This document shows positions 1-7,492 of a stretch of DNA of 64,000 bases, piece by piece; the stretch's first letter is position 1; each line of letters starts with the position of its first letter. The stretch is from Alkalicoccobacillus plakortidis. GTDB lineage: Bacteria > Bacillota > Bacilli > Bacillales > Bacillaceae_D. The translations under genes were made by a program, and so were the position numbers. The notes beneath the pieces are model-generated. The model made no database searches. It was not told the origin of the DNA and saw only the letters and a list, made by a program, of their open reading frames with translations. The stretch lies in assembly GCF_023703085.1 (NCBI RefSeq), contig NZ_JAMQJY010000001.1:1178001-1242000 (forward strand), written 5' to 3'.

Positions 1-113
1 AACACAATGAAAAAAAGCATGAGTGCTTCTCGAAAATAACCCGTTACAAATCCAGAACCAAGCACAACCCAGAAAAACGGATTAATTCGAATCAATAAAA
101 GGAGTTTCCACAT
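1..113 (-). CDS. spoIVFB: SpoIVFB, pro-sigma-K processing site-2 protease (N-terminal fragment)
   Basis: Only the first ~37 codons are in the window; the gene runs off the left edge. The translation begins MWKLLLLIRINPFFWVVLG and continues into a hydrophobic segment, which matches the start of the SpoIVFB membrane metalloprotease. That family cleaves pro-sigma-K in the outer forespore membrane. The HExxH zinc motif lies outside the window, so identity rests on the N-terminus and on its place directly after spoIVFA, with 1 nt between the stop of spoIVFA and this ATG, as in the B. subtilis spoIVF operon. Translational coupling is likely. Confidence 0.85.
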   Translation of the reverse strand, partial: MWKLLLLIRINPFFWVVLGSGFVTGYFREALMLFFIV

Positions 114-114
114 T

Positions 115-891
115 TTATTCAAATGAGATCACTTCATTAGGATTAATGTACTCCTCACCTTTTTTTAATGCAAAATAATAAATGCCTTTATTATCCTCGC
201 TTTTTGATACAGTACCAAGTTCATGACCCGCTTGAATATGATCATAGATGTTGACTGTGATCTCATCTAGCATGCCATAAGTGGACTCTGTTCCATCATA
301 ATGTTGAAGAATAACGGTTTTACCAGTATCCTCTTTTTCTGTTACATCCGTTATATACCCACCTGTCGCAGCGTGTACTTCAATGCCTTCCCCTGTCTCA
401 ATCATCACGCCACGACCATTTTGGTCAAAGTTTTCACGAATTGTACCTGTTGCAGGAACTGCATATGGCGTCAACTCGACTGGTGGTTCTGCTGGATTGT
501 TTGTTTGATCTGTTGTTTTTGGTGGTAATAACGTGATTGGTCGTCCAAAGTTTGACTCATACCATTGACTGATTGCAGCAAATTGAAATTCTTGCTCAAA
601 TGTTTGACTGACAACTTCTCGCACCGGTTCTAACCTTGCTTGATCTGTCCGATAAATGATTAATAGCGATAAAAAAATCAATGTGCAAAACAATGTACGT
701 AAAACAAAAGACCCCACATAGCGTTTTGGTGAACTTTCTCCTTCTGGATCAAACGATGTACCCACTTCTTTTACATTTGAATTCAGTTGGCGTATGCTTG
801 ATTTAGAGGAAGTTTCTACCCCATGATACCCCCGATTTGTTTTCCTTTTTGCTTCTATTCGTTTACGGACTTGTTGAAGCTGCTTTGACAT
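115..891 (-). CDS. spoIVFA: SpoIVFA, regulator of the SpoIVFB protease (M23-like)
   Basis: The predicted protein has 258 residues. It has a basic N-terminal part, one membrane segment at about residues 75-95, and a C-terminal degenerate M23/LytM-type domain (GRGVMIETGEGIEVHAATGG, then VILQHYDGTESTYGML). SpoIVFA anchors and inhibits SpoIVFB in the outer forespore membrane until the sigma-G checkpoint signal arrives. I chose the ATG at 891 because AAGGAG lies 9 nt upstream; the frame stays open further upstream but has no ribosome site. It is followed 1 nt later by spoIVFB. In B. subtilis minD lies directly upstream; here an AKR gene, moaB/moaC and a DJ-1 gene separate it from minD, so it probably has its own promoter. 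Confidence 0.9.
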   Translation of the reverse strand: MSKQLQQVRKRIEAKRKTNRGYHGVETSSKSSIRQLNSNVKEVGTSFDPEGESSPKRYVGSFVLRTLFCTLIFLSLLIIYRTDQARLEPVREVVSQTFEQEFQFAAISQWYESNFGRPITLLPPKTTDQTNNPAEPPVELTPYAVPATGTIRENFDQNGRGVMIETGEGIEVHAATGGYITDVTEKEDTGKTVILQHYDGTESTYGMLDEITVNIYDHIQAGHELGTVSKSEDNKGIYYFALKKGEEYINPNEVISFE

Positions 892-1042
892 CCTGCCACA
901 CTCCTTATCATTGCAGATCTGCTTGTACTCTACTTTATGATTTGTCTGGAGACAGTATGTCCATTCCCACGATATTATGAGGTTGATTCTTGATGAAGAA
1001 GGGAAAAGAATACGATACATACTTTGAAGGAGAGTGAATTAA

Positions 1043-1960
1043 ATGAAAACAAGACAACTTGGTTCTTCTGATTTAGTAGTGAGTGAACTTGGACTCGGAG
1101 CAATGTCTCTAGGAAAAGAACCAAACAATGCGAAATCTATTATTGATGAAGCATTAAATCAAGGCGTCAATTATATTGATACAGCAGACTTATATGATAT
1201 GGGTGAAAATGAAGAATTGATTGGACAAGCTATTAAATCGAGGCGAAAAGAATTAATTCTAGCGACCAAAGCTGGAAATCGTTTCGAAAAAGGCAAGGAA
1301 GGTTGGGAATGGGACCCTTCTAAAAAACATATCCAACAAGCTGTAAAAGACAGTTTACGCCGCTTGCAAACCGATTACATCGACCTCTATCAACTTCACG
1401 GTGGAACCATAGACGATCCAATCGATGAAACGATTGAGGCATTTGAAGAGTTAAAGCAAGAAGGAGTAATCCGGGAATATGGGATTTCCTCCATCCGCCC
1501 TAATGTCATCCGAGAATACCTAACGAAATCATCCATTGTTAGTGTCATGATGCAGTATAGTCTTCTTGACCGTCGTCCAGAGGAGTGGTTTGATTTATTA
1601 TCTAAGCATCAGGTCAGTGTGGTAACCCGAGGTCCAATTGCAAAGGGAATTTTAAGTAAACGTCCTTTACAATCGAGTAAATCCATTTCTGAGAAAGGCT
1701 ATTTAACCTATTCACTGAATGAACTAGAAGAACTTCGGAAACAGTTATCAGAGCACTTCGGCCAAGAACGCTCACTTGTTGAAATTGCATTCCACTACAA
1801 TCTCTCCCAAGTGCCAGTTGCATCCGTAATTGCCGGTGCGAGCAGTGTTGAGCAAATGCGTGAAAATGTCCAAGCTATCAACGGAAATCCACTAACAGTA
1901 GAAGAGATAAACTGGCTAAAAACAAGGACCAAAGCCGATCTGTATGAACAACATCGCTAA
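1043..1960 (+). CDS. Aldo/keto reductase family oxidoreductase
   Basis: This is a 305-residue NADPH-dependent aldo/keto reductase. The N-terminal signature MKTRQLGSSDLVVSELGLG is typical of the YhdN/IolS-like bacterial group. The catalytic tetrad is visible: Asp and Tyr in YIDTADLYDMGENE (about residues 46 and 51), Lys in LATKAG (about 77) and His in YQLHGG (about 119). The length is normal for the family. A strong ribosome site (GAAGGAGAG) precedes the ATG. The gene is divergent from spoIVFA, interrupts the minD-spoIVFA order known from B. subtilis, and is followed by a clear terminator. The substrate cannot be inferred from sequence. Confidence 0.9.
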   Translation: MKTRQLGSSDLVVSELGLGAMSLGKEPNNAKSIIDEALNQGVNYIDTADLYDMGENEELIGQAIKSRRKELILATKAGNRFEKGKEGWEWDPSKKHIQQAVKDSLRRLQTDYIDLYQLHGGTIDDPIDETIEAFEELKQEGVIREYGISSIRPNVIREYLTKSSIVSVMMQYSLLDRRPEEWFDLLSKHQVSVVTRGPIAKGILSKRPLQSSKSISEKGYLTYSLNELEELRKQLSEHFGQERSLVEIAFHYNLSQVPVASVIAGASSVEQMRENVQAINGNPLTVEEINWLKTRTKADLYEQHR

Positions 1961-1974
1961 TATAAGCTCATCTG

Positions 1975-2009
1975 TAGCCCAAACCATAGCCTGGTTGGGC
2001 TATTTTTTT
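1975..2009 (+). terminator. Rho-independent terminator of the aldo/keto reductase gene
   Basis: TAGCCCAA (1975-1982) pairs with TTGGGCTA (1995-2002) and is followed by a run of seven T. It ends the plus-strand transcript before the tandem array. Confidence 0.85.
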
Positions 2010-2086
2010 AGAGAGTTTTTCTTTTCGCACGTGAGTAGCTCGGTTCCGCGCGGGGTGGTCTTTATGGTCGCGGATGCCTCTTGATG

Positions 2087-2472
2087 ACATGCAAGTCGCT
2101 TTTCTTACATACGAGATCTTCTTTCCTACATGCGAGACGCTTTCCTCACATGCAAGATCCCCTTTCCGACATGCGAGACGCTTTTCTGACATGCAAGACA
2201 CTCCTTCCGACATGCGAGCCACTCTCCTCACATGCAAGATCCTCCTTCCTACATGCAAGACACTCTCCTCACATGCAAGACCCTCCTACCGACATGCGAG
2301 ACGCTTTCTCTACATGCAAGATCCTCCTTCCTACATGCGAGACGCTTTTCTGACATGCAAGATCCTCCTTCCTACATGCGAGACGCTTTCCCTACATGCA
2401 AGTTCCTCCTTCCGACATGCGAGACACACTCTCTATATGCAAGATCCTCTTCCCTACATGCAAGATCCACTC
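2087..2472. repeat. 41-bp higher-order tandem array (alternating 20- and 21-bp units)
   Basis: Nineteen ACATGC-type units start at 2087, 2107, 2128, 2148, 2169, 2189, 2210, 2230, 2251, 2271, 2292, 2312, 2333, 2353, 2374, 2394, 2415, 2435 and 2456. Spacings alternate exactly 20, 21, 20, 21 and so on. One unit type reads about ACATGCGAGACGCTTTTCTG and the other about ACATGCAAGATCCTCCTTCC. The array occupies most of the gene-free stretch 1961-2546, between convergent terminators of the AKR gene and moaB. Several frames are open on both strands because the repeat contains few stops, but no frame shows protein-like composition or a coherent start, so I do not call a gene here. Confidence 0.95.
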
Positions 2473-2502
2473 ACGGCGCCCCCTTTCCGCTCGCGAACCC
2501 AC

Positions 2503-2542
2503 AAAAAAAGGACAACCCGAACATTAATCTGTCCGAGTTGCC
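2503..2542 (-). terminator. Terminator of moaB
   Basis: An imperfect stem joins 2510-2523 to 2530-2542, followed on the minus strand by seven T (2503-2509). It lies just after the moaB stop codon and isolates the tandem array from moaB transcription. Confidence 0.75.
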
Positions 2543-2546
2543 TATT

Positions 2547-3041
2547 TTAATTTCCCTCAATTATTTCTCTCACAACATTTTTTAATTCAGGTACAATGAT
2601 TTTCTCCATTCCAAGCCTTACTGCTCGTGTTGTACCCGGCATGGAAAAAATGGCTTTACCGTCACGTACTCCTGCGATTGCTCTGCTTGTAATAGCTGCT
2701 GTTCCGATATCTTCACTAAAGCTCATATACCGGAAGATCTCACCAAATCCAGGCATCTCTTTGTCCAAGCTATCTCTTACAGCCTCATAGGTTGTATCCT
2801 CAATGGCTATTCCTGTACCTCCACTTATTAGCACAACATCTATATCTGCCCTGGCAGCTGCCACCTTTAGCCATCTCTGAATACTGCTATAATCGTCCTT
2901 GCAAATTTGATATTCTGTTACGGCGTGTCCATGATTTTCAAGTAACTCTCTCATTGTTGCACCATTTAAATCGTTTTCAAAGGTTCTTGTTGATGTTACA
3001 GTTAAGATCATACATCTTACGACAAGCTTTGATTGAATCAT
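2547..3041 (-). CDS. moaB: MoaB/Mog-family molybdenum cofactor biosynthesis protein
   Basis: The protein has 164 residues. It carries the MoCF-binding fold: a start strand VRCMILTVTSTRTFENDLNG, the molybdopterin-binding turn VVLISGGTGIAIEDTTYEAV with the family GGTG motif, and the SMPGTTRAVRLGMEKIIVPEL end motif. MoaB/Mog proteins adenylylate molybdopterin before molybdate insertion, or fulfil a related step. The start at 3041 is set by GAGGAGG about 10 nt upstream; a longer open frame upstream is unsupported. It is divergent from a moaC homologue across 100 bp, so the pair is a small Moco module. Upstream Moco genes (moaA, moeA) are not in the window. Confidence 0.9.
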   Translation of the reverse strand: MIQSKLVVRCMILTVTSTRTFENDLNGATMRELLENHGHAVTEYQICKDDYSSIQRWLKVAAARADIDVVLISGGTGIAIEDTTYEAVRDSLDKEMPGFGEIFRYMSFSEDIGTAAITSRAIAGVRDGKAIFSMPGTTRAVRLGMEKIIVPELKNVVREIIEGN

Positions 3042-3061
3042 GGGATAAAATCCTCCTCTAA

Positions 3062-3091
3062 TTGACAGTTTGTCTAGTTTTCTATTATGAT
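3062..3091 (+). promoter_or_regulatory. Sigma-A-type promoter for moaC
   Basis: TTGACA (3062-3067), an 18-bp spacer, then TATGAT (3086-3091), 50 bp ahead of the moaC start in the divergent moaB-moaC gap. Confidence 0.75.
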
Positions 3092-3141
3092 TACACAGTG
3101 TATATTCTGTTCGTACTGATTGCTGAAATGGAGGAGAAACT

Positions 3142-3585
3142 ATGAACAGGCGAAAACGCTCTTCTAAACCAAATTTCTTTTCACTAGCCCGTTCCTTCTC
3201 TTCATCAAGCGAAAGAACAGCTATTGCGAATACAACGATTGAGTGTAGTGATCTCATCTATTCTCTTATTCAAGAAGGTAGAATCCAAGAGGATGAGCTT
3301 TGTTATTCTGCGCGGGTTGCAGGTACATTGGCTGCTAAAAATCCTGGGCAATGGATTCCATATTGCCACTCAACAACAGTTGATACGCTTCGGATAGAGT
3401 TTACGTGGGATGAACATACTTTAATGATTCAAGCATTTTTGAAGTCTAAGACATCTACGTCACTAGATACTCTGGCAATGACCGCTGTTTCTACAGCAGC
3501 CCTTACGATATTTGATGTATGTAAAGAATATGATAAAGGCATGGTTATTGGTCCTACCTATTTATCTCGTAAAAGTGATGAGTGA
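3142..3585 (+). CDS. moaC: MoaC-like cyclic pyranopterin monophosphate synthase, divergent
   Basis: The protein has 147 residues and resembles MoaC, which converts 3',8-cH2GTP to cPMP in molybdenum cofactor synthesis. Equivalents of the E. coli catalytic residues can be seen: Lys in GTLAAKNPGQW (about residue 67), His in PYCHSTT (about 77), and Asp/Lys in FDVCKEYDKGMVIG near the C-terminus. Other usually constant parts differ. The CHPL turn is CHST, the KTGVEMEAL loop is TSTSLDTLAM, the N-terminal MVDVS region is replaced by a basic Ser-rich stretch, and the last GGKSG-type segment is missing. The role is probably kept but altered specificity cannot be excluded. Start ATG 3142 has GGAGGAGAAACT upstream. 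Confidence 0.75.
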   Translation: MNRRKRSSKPNFFSLARSFSSSSERTAIANTTIECSDLIYSLIQEGRIQEDELCYSARVAGTLAAKNPGQWIPYCHSTTVDTLRIEFTWDEHTLMIQAFLKSKTSTSLDTLAMTAVSTAALTIFDVCKEYDKGMVIGPTYLSRKSDE

Positions 3586-3607
3586 CGATTTATAATCCAA
3601 GTAAAAC

Positions 3608-3632
3608 AGCCAGCAGTTTGTACTGGCTTTAT
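3608..3632. terminator. Bidirectional terminator between moaC and the DJ-1 gene
   Basis: AGCCAG (3608-3613) pairs with CTGGCT (3623-3628), followed by a T-rich stretch on the plus strand and preceded by an A-rich one. It lies between two convergent stop codons. Confidence 0.65.
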
Positions 3633-3643
3633 TTATGCATAGC

Positions 3644-4162
3644 TTATGATGCAAGGATTTTTACTGATTCACGATTAAATGCTGGGAGGTCATCTGGTGT
3701 TCTGCTTGTGACTAAGTTGCCTCCACACACAATTACTTCTTCGTCCTTCACAGTTGCGCCTGCATTTTTCAGGTCAACTTGAATCGACTTAAAGCCAGTG
3801 ACTGTCCGTCCTTTAAGGACATCTGCATTGACAAGTAGTTGTGGTCCGTGGCAAATCGCAAATATTGGTTTGCCTGAGTTTGCGAATTCTTTTGTGAACT
3901 CAACAAATTTATCGTCACCACGAAGGATGTCTGGTGAAAAACCTCCGGGTAAAAGTAATGCGTCAAAATCAGATGGTTTTACATCATCAATAGATTTGTC
4001 GATTGTGACTGTTGCATCTCCTTGTTTCCCCGTTACAGTATTACCGCTTTTGTGTTCAATCGTTGTAATCTCGTGACCCGCTTCTTTGTAAGCTTTGACT
4101 GGGTCTGTATACTCTACGTCTTCAAAATAATCTGTGATAAGTACCGCAATATGTTTACTCAT
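3644..4162 (-). CDS. DJ-1/PfpI-family general stress protein (YfkM/YraA type)
   Basis: The 172-residue protein is a PfpI/DJ-1 glutamine-amidotransferase-like enzyme. The nucleophile-elbow cysteine is in PIFAICHGPQLLV (about residue 104), and the acidic residue of the pocket is in the N-terminal TDYFEDVEYTDP motif. YfkM and YraA of B. subtilis are close relatives that protect against glyoxal and other carbonyl or thiol stress. RBS TAGGAGTT lies just upstream of the ATG at 4162. A sigma-B-like promoter sits 36 bp upstream of the start codon, which agrees with its membership of the general stress regulon. It belongs to the inserted block between spoIVFA and minD. Confidence 0.88.
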   Translation of the reverse strand: MSKHIAVLITDYFEDVEYTDPVKAYKEAGHEITTIEHKSGNTVTGKQGDATVTIDKSIDDVKPSDFDALLLPGGFSPDILRGDDKFVEFTKEFANSGKPIFAICHGPQLLVNADVLKGRTVTGFKSIQVDLKNAGATVKDEEVIVCGGNLVTSRTPDDLPAFNRESVKILAS

Positions 4163-4197
4163 TTTTTATCAACTCCTATAATGCTTGTACTTATAAT

Positions 4198-4222
4198 GTA
4201 CCCTGTGCACATGTAACTAAAC
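4198..4222 (-). promoter_or_regulatory. Sigma-B-type promoter of the DJ-1/PfpI gene
   Basis: Read on the minus strand: GTTTAG (4222-4217), a 13-bp spacer, GGGTAC (4203-4198). The B. subtilis sigma-B consensus is GTTTAA-N12-14-GGGTAT, so one base differs in each hexamer. Homologous yfkM is known to be sigma-B dependent. Confidence 0.75.
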
Positions 4223-4249
4223 ACGGGATTTTAAAAAAGTTGCTAGGTA

Positions 4250-4325
4250 TGTACATCTCTGATCCGCTCCTGGGATGAAGGCAAGTCTCGTCTGGCTACG
4301 CTAGTGAATTTCAACCTTACATATA
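4250..4325. repeat. Degenerate copy of the CCGGGATGG dispersed element
   Basis: The segment CTGGGATGAAGGCAAGTCTCG followed by TCTGGCTACGCTAGTGAATTTCAACC is recognisably the left part of the element at 42628-42782. The right arm is lost. It lies in the gap between the DJ-1 gene and minD. Confidence 0.6.
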
Positions 4326-4362
4326 GTCTAAAAGCACCACACATAACTAAATGAATTAAAAA

Positions 4363-4405
4363 AACGAACCATTATGTGAGTAAAACAACATAATGGTTCG
4401 TTTAT
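4363..4405 (-). terminator. Terminator of the mreBCD-minCD operon (shared CATTATGT hairpin family)
   Basis: A perfect 15-bp stem joins 4363-4377 and 4388-4402 with a 10-nt loop, flanked by A and T runs. The core CATTATGT...ACATAATG and the loop recur at 10621, 35550 and 43374. Confidence 0.9.
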
Positions 4406-4434
4406 TCTGATAGCTAAAACATCTAGCTTCTTAA

Positions 4435-5229
4435 TTATCGTACTCGGAAGAACTTTTTGATTTTTGCTAGTACGCCTTTTTGCTCTGCGAAAGATACGAG
4501 TGGTACGTTTTCTCCTAATATACGGCGAGCAATATTGCGGTAAGCGATGGATGCTTTACTGCCAGTATGTAGAGCAATTGGTTCGCCTTTATTTGAGTAT
4601 TTAATAACTTCATCATCATCAATGACGATTCCGATTAGCTCAATGGCTAAAATTGCTGCAATTTCATCAACGTCCATCATTTCACCATTTTGCATCATGT
4701 GGCCACGAATTCGGTTGACAACTAAACGTGGTGCTTCAATATCTTCTTTTTCAAGTAAACCAATAATACGATCTGCATCTCTTACGGCTGAACGCTCTGG
4801 TGTTGTGACTACAATTGCTCGGTCAGCACCGGAGATAGCATTTTTGAACCCTTGTTCAATTCCTGCTGGACAGTCGATAATAACATAATCATATTCTTGT
4901 TTTAATTCTTCAATAATCTTACGCATCTGCTCAGGATCAACGGATGTTTTATCCTTTGTTTGGGCAGCTGGAAGTAAAAATAAACATTCAAATCGTTTAT
5001 CTTTAATTAATGCCTGTTTTAAGCGGCAACGCCCTTCAACGACATCCACCAAATCATAGATAATCCGATTTTCAAGCCCCATGACAACATCCAGATTACG
5101 TAAGCCAATATCTGTATCCACCAGACATACCTTTTTATTTTGCAAAGCTAATGCGGTGCCAACGTTTGCTGAGGTGGTTGTTTTACCAACTCCGCCTTTT
5201 CCGCTTGTAATTACTATCGCTTCTCCCAC
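4435..5229 (-). CDS. minD: MinD, septum-site-determining ATPase
   Basis: The protein has 264 residues, the usual length. The deviant Walker A motif SGKGGVGKTTTSANVG is at residues 9-24 and the Walker B-like VIIDCPAGIEQGF at about 117-129. The C-terminal amphipathic membrane-targeting helix is clear (GVLAKIKKFFRVR). MinD binds the membrane when ATP-loaded and recruits MinC so that FtsZ rings do not form at the poles. It is the last gene of the mreB-mreC-mreD-minC-minD operon and is followed by a strong terminator. The order is that of B. subtilis. Confidence 0.97.
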   Translation of the reverse strand: MGEAIVITSGKGGVGKTTTSANVGTALALQNKKVCLVDTDIGLRNLDVVMGLENRIIYDLVDVVEGRCRLKQALIKDKRFECLFLLPAAQTKDKTSVDPEQMRKIIEELKQEYDYVIIDCPAGIEQGFKNAISGADRAIVVTTPERSAVRDADRIIGLLEKEDIEAPRLVVNRIRGHMMQNGEMMDVDEIAAILAIELIGIVIDDDEVIKYSNKGEPIALHTGSKASIAYRNIARRILGENVPLVSFAEQKGVLAKIKKFFRVR

Positions 5230-5256
5230 GTCTATTCCCCTTTCTCTCAGAACCCT

Positions 5257-5946
5257 TTACTCCTCTATAAGCTGACTCGTGTTTGATGTCAGTTCCGGTC
5301 GTTCATGAACTAGCTTCTGTACACGTTCCAGAACAAATTCTGAAGTTGCACCCTTTAAAAACGCGGTTTCCATAAACGTGTCCTCATGGTCAATATCAGC
5401 AAAACTATAAATTTCAGAGGCAATTCTCAGCTGAACGGGGGCCATTAATGATGCAGTAATTACTGCTTTTCGGTTCCCTTCATAGCCTGCATGCGCAATT
5501 CCTTTTAATGCACCAAGCACATGGATACTTCCCGTCGCCATTAATGTCCCACCTGGATTAATATCTCCTACTAGTAAGACGTCGCCTCGAACCTTTAGTA
5601 CTTGCCCAGAGCGGACGAATCGTGTAAGTGTGAGGAATTGACTTTCTTGCTGACGTCTTTCGGCTTCTTCAACTGAAATAACCGTTGATTCAATGGCTTC
5701 AATTTCAAGCGCCCTGCCTTCAGTAATTACTTGACGCAATTCTGCCTCAGACTCTTCTGACAAAAACCTTCGACCTACATCCACTCGGACTCGAACATTT
5801 GGTCCTTCTTTATGCTGATAGTAATTAGAATTGAGCTTTTCAGTCAACTCAGTTATTAAGCAATCATAGGCACAGTGCTCATCCAAAAGGAAAACCAGAC
5901 CATCCTTCTTGCCTTTTATTGTTACATGTTGTTTTTTCTGCGTCAC
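5257..5946 (-). CDS. minC: MinC, FtsZ-ring assembly inhibitor
   Basis: The protein has 229 residues. The N-terminal domain (about 1-100) contacts FtsZ. The C-terminal half is the right-handed beta-helix that dimerises and binds MinD, with the typical VRSGQVLKVRGDVLLVGDINPGG and GSIHVLGALKGIAHAG stretches. It acts with MinD at the cell poles. It is separated from minD by 27 bp and from mreD by a 127-bp gap with no recognisable signal. Confidence 0.96.
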   Translation of the reverse strand: MTQKKQHVTIKGKKDGLVFLLDEHCAYDCLITELTEKLNSNYYQHKEGPNVRVRVDVGRRFLSEESEAELRQVITEGRALEIEAIESTVISVEEAERRQQESQFLTLTRFVRSGQVLKVRGDVLLVGDINPGGTLMATGSIHVLGALKGIAHAGYEGNRKAVITASLMAPVQLRIASEIYSFADIDHEDTFMETAFLKGATSEFVLERVQKLVHERPELTSNTSQLIEE

Positions 5947-6073
5947 CTTCTACTCACCTCAGACACACTCGTTGCACACGATGTTCATTTTTTGACTGTT
6001 TCTATCGAATGGTGCTGGAATCTTAACTACATTCGCCACAGTTCCTACATAGTCCTCTTTTTGAAGGATAGGA

Positions 6074-6598
6074 TTAACGTTGGCGTAAGTCTGCTTGCCG
6101 GTTCACGTGTTGAATTAGTCTGCGAATTGGAAAGAGAGTAAGGATTGCAAACGCTCCATTAAAGATAACAGTAGGAAGCACACGATTTTTTGCAAACTGT
6201 CCTGCTGACCAATCTGTTACCCCTAACATCTGCAGGATTCCGTACTGATAATACTCAAAAAACACAACAGCAATACATGCTATAACAATTGGTACTAATA
6301 CACTATCTTGAATTCGTTTTGTTGAGAACGCAAAGATATAGCCAATAAAAGCAAAACCAAATGCATATATGCCTAGAAACTCTGTATAAACTACATCATA
6401 AATAAAACCAAAAATTAAGCCAAGGGTTAGACTTTGCATTCGACCAATGTAGATGCCTACAAACACAATCACAATGATCAAAAAACGAGGAACCATAACC
6501 ACATCTAGCTTCAAAAAGTTTGCAACGGCATTTGGTACAATGGTTCCCTCAAATACAAGTAAAAAAAGTAATAAAGCAGCAACGTAATAACGACTCAC
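6074..6598 (-). CDS. mreD: MreD, rod-shape-determining membrane protein
   Basis: The 174-residue protein is almost entirely hydrophobic with about five transmembrane segments (first MSRYYVAALLLFLLVFEG, then IVPNAVANFLKLD typical of the family). MreD works with MreC, RodA and PBP2-type enzymes in lateral wall elongation. Its start lies 2 nt after the mreC stop, so the two are likely translationally coupled. Confidence 0.93.
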   Translation of the reverse strand: MSRYYVAALLLFLLVFEGTIVPNAVANFLKLDVVMVPRFLIIVIVFVGIYIGRMQSLTLGLIFGFIYDVVYTEFLGIYAFGFAFIGYIFAFSTKRIQDSVLVPIVIACIAVVFFEYYQYGILQMLGVTDWSAGQFAKNRVLPTVIFNGAFAILTLFPIRRLIQHVNRQADLRQR

Positions 6599-6600
6599 AC

Positions 6601-7479
6601 TTATTCCCCCTCTTCTAAAAGAGAAGGATCCATTGCATCTGTTCCACGTTCTACAACATAAAGATAACTAAACGCAGAAAAATCAGCCTCTGGCCTCACG
6701 TAAGCCGTTTGAGAAAGACCATACTCATCTAACTCAACTTCTTCTATTTCTCCAAGAATTAATCCGGCTTGGATAGACATCACCAAGACCAGATGTTGTC
6801 ACAATCTGCTCAGGTTCAATCTCAGCTTCAATATCTATTTTTCGTAAGATTAGTAGATTACGATCCTCATCATAACCCTCAATGAAACCATATCCAGGAA
6901 TATCTTCCCCATCCATGATTTGAGCAGATACCTGATTCGATGGATCGTTGTCTGATAGAAGCTGGACATACGACGTAAACTTAGACGTTTGTTTCACCTT
7001 TCCTACAAGACCGCCATTTGAATCAACAACAGCCATATCTGCAGAGATGTTATTATTCGATCCTAGATTAATCCCAACATATTGTGTCCATCTATCAGGA
7101 TTCCGATGAATAACGGTCGCAGGGCGCTTCACATAATCATTTAAGGTATCTTGCAGATCAAGCATATCTTGTAATGTTTGATTTTCATTAGCAAGTTGAT
7201 TTCGTTCGACTGAAATCTGCGCGTACTCATCGAGTCTAGATTTAAGTAACTGATTTTCCTCGTAGATATCTTTAATATCACGTACATTTTCAATAAAGCC
7301 ACCCACAAAATGAGCAGGAGTAGAAAATAAATTTTGAACCCAACCAACAGAGTCACGAACAAGCTGTTCTGGCCCTGTTGGATTTTCTCTATTACTTGTT
7401 GAATAGCCGATCAGTGCTACAAGGATAATTAAACTCACAAGTAGAATGATTAGTTTTTTATTGGAAAAAAAGATGGCAT
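6601..7479 (-). CDS. mreC: MreC, rod-shape-determining protein (two apparent frameshifts)
   Basis: The bulk (to 7438) encodes a signal-anchor helix (LIILVALIGYS), a coiled coil (about residues 70-110) and the MreC beta domain (VIHRNPDRWTQYVGINLGS). Frame 1 ends wrongly after GLGDVYP; removing one T at 6768-6772 (CTTGG for CTGG) continues it into PAGLILGEIEEVELDEYGLS and the normal C-terminus at 6601. At the 5' end the true start appears to be the ATG at 7479, with AGGTGA upstream. It joins the rest if the seven-A run 7465-7471 had eight, giving MPSFFSNKKLIILLVSLIIL. MreC links MreB to the wall synthases and is essential or near-essential in B. subtilis, so sequence error is the likelier explanation. 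Confidence 0.88.
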
Positions 7480-7492
7480 TTAGTTCACCTAC

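Noticed and set aside
2087..2472. CRISPR array
   Set aside because: Units are contiguous tandem repeats without unique spacers, and there are no cas genes in the window.
2074..2585. Overlapping open frames of 90-158 codons on the plus strand and one of 96 codons on the minus strand inside the tandem array
   Set aside because: The repeat has few stop codons in several frames at once, periods of 20 and 21 bp are not multiples of three, none has a convincing start region, and the translations are low-complexity repeats that change frame content with each unit.
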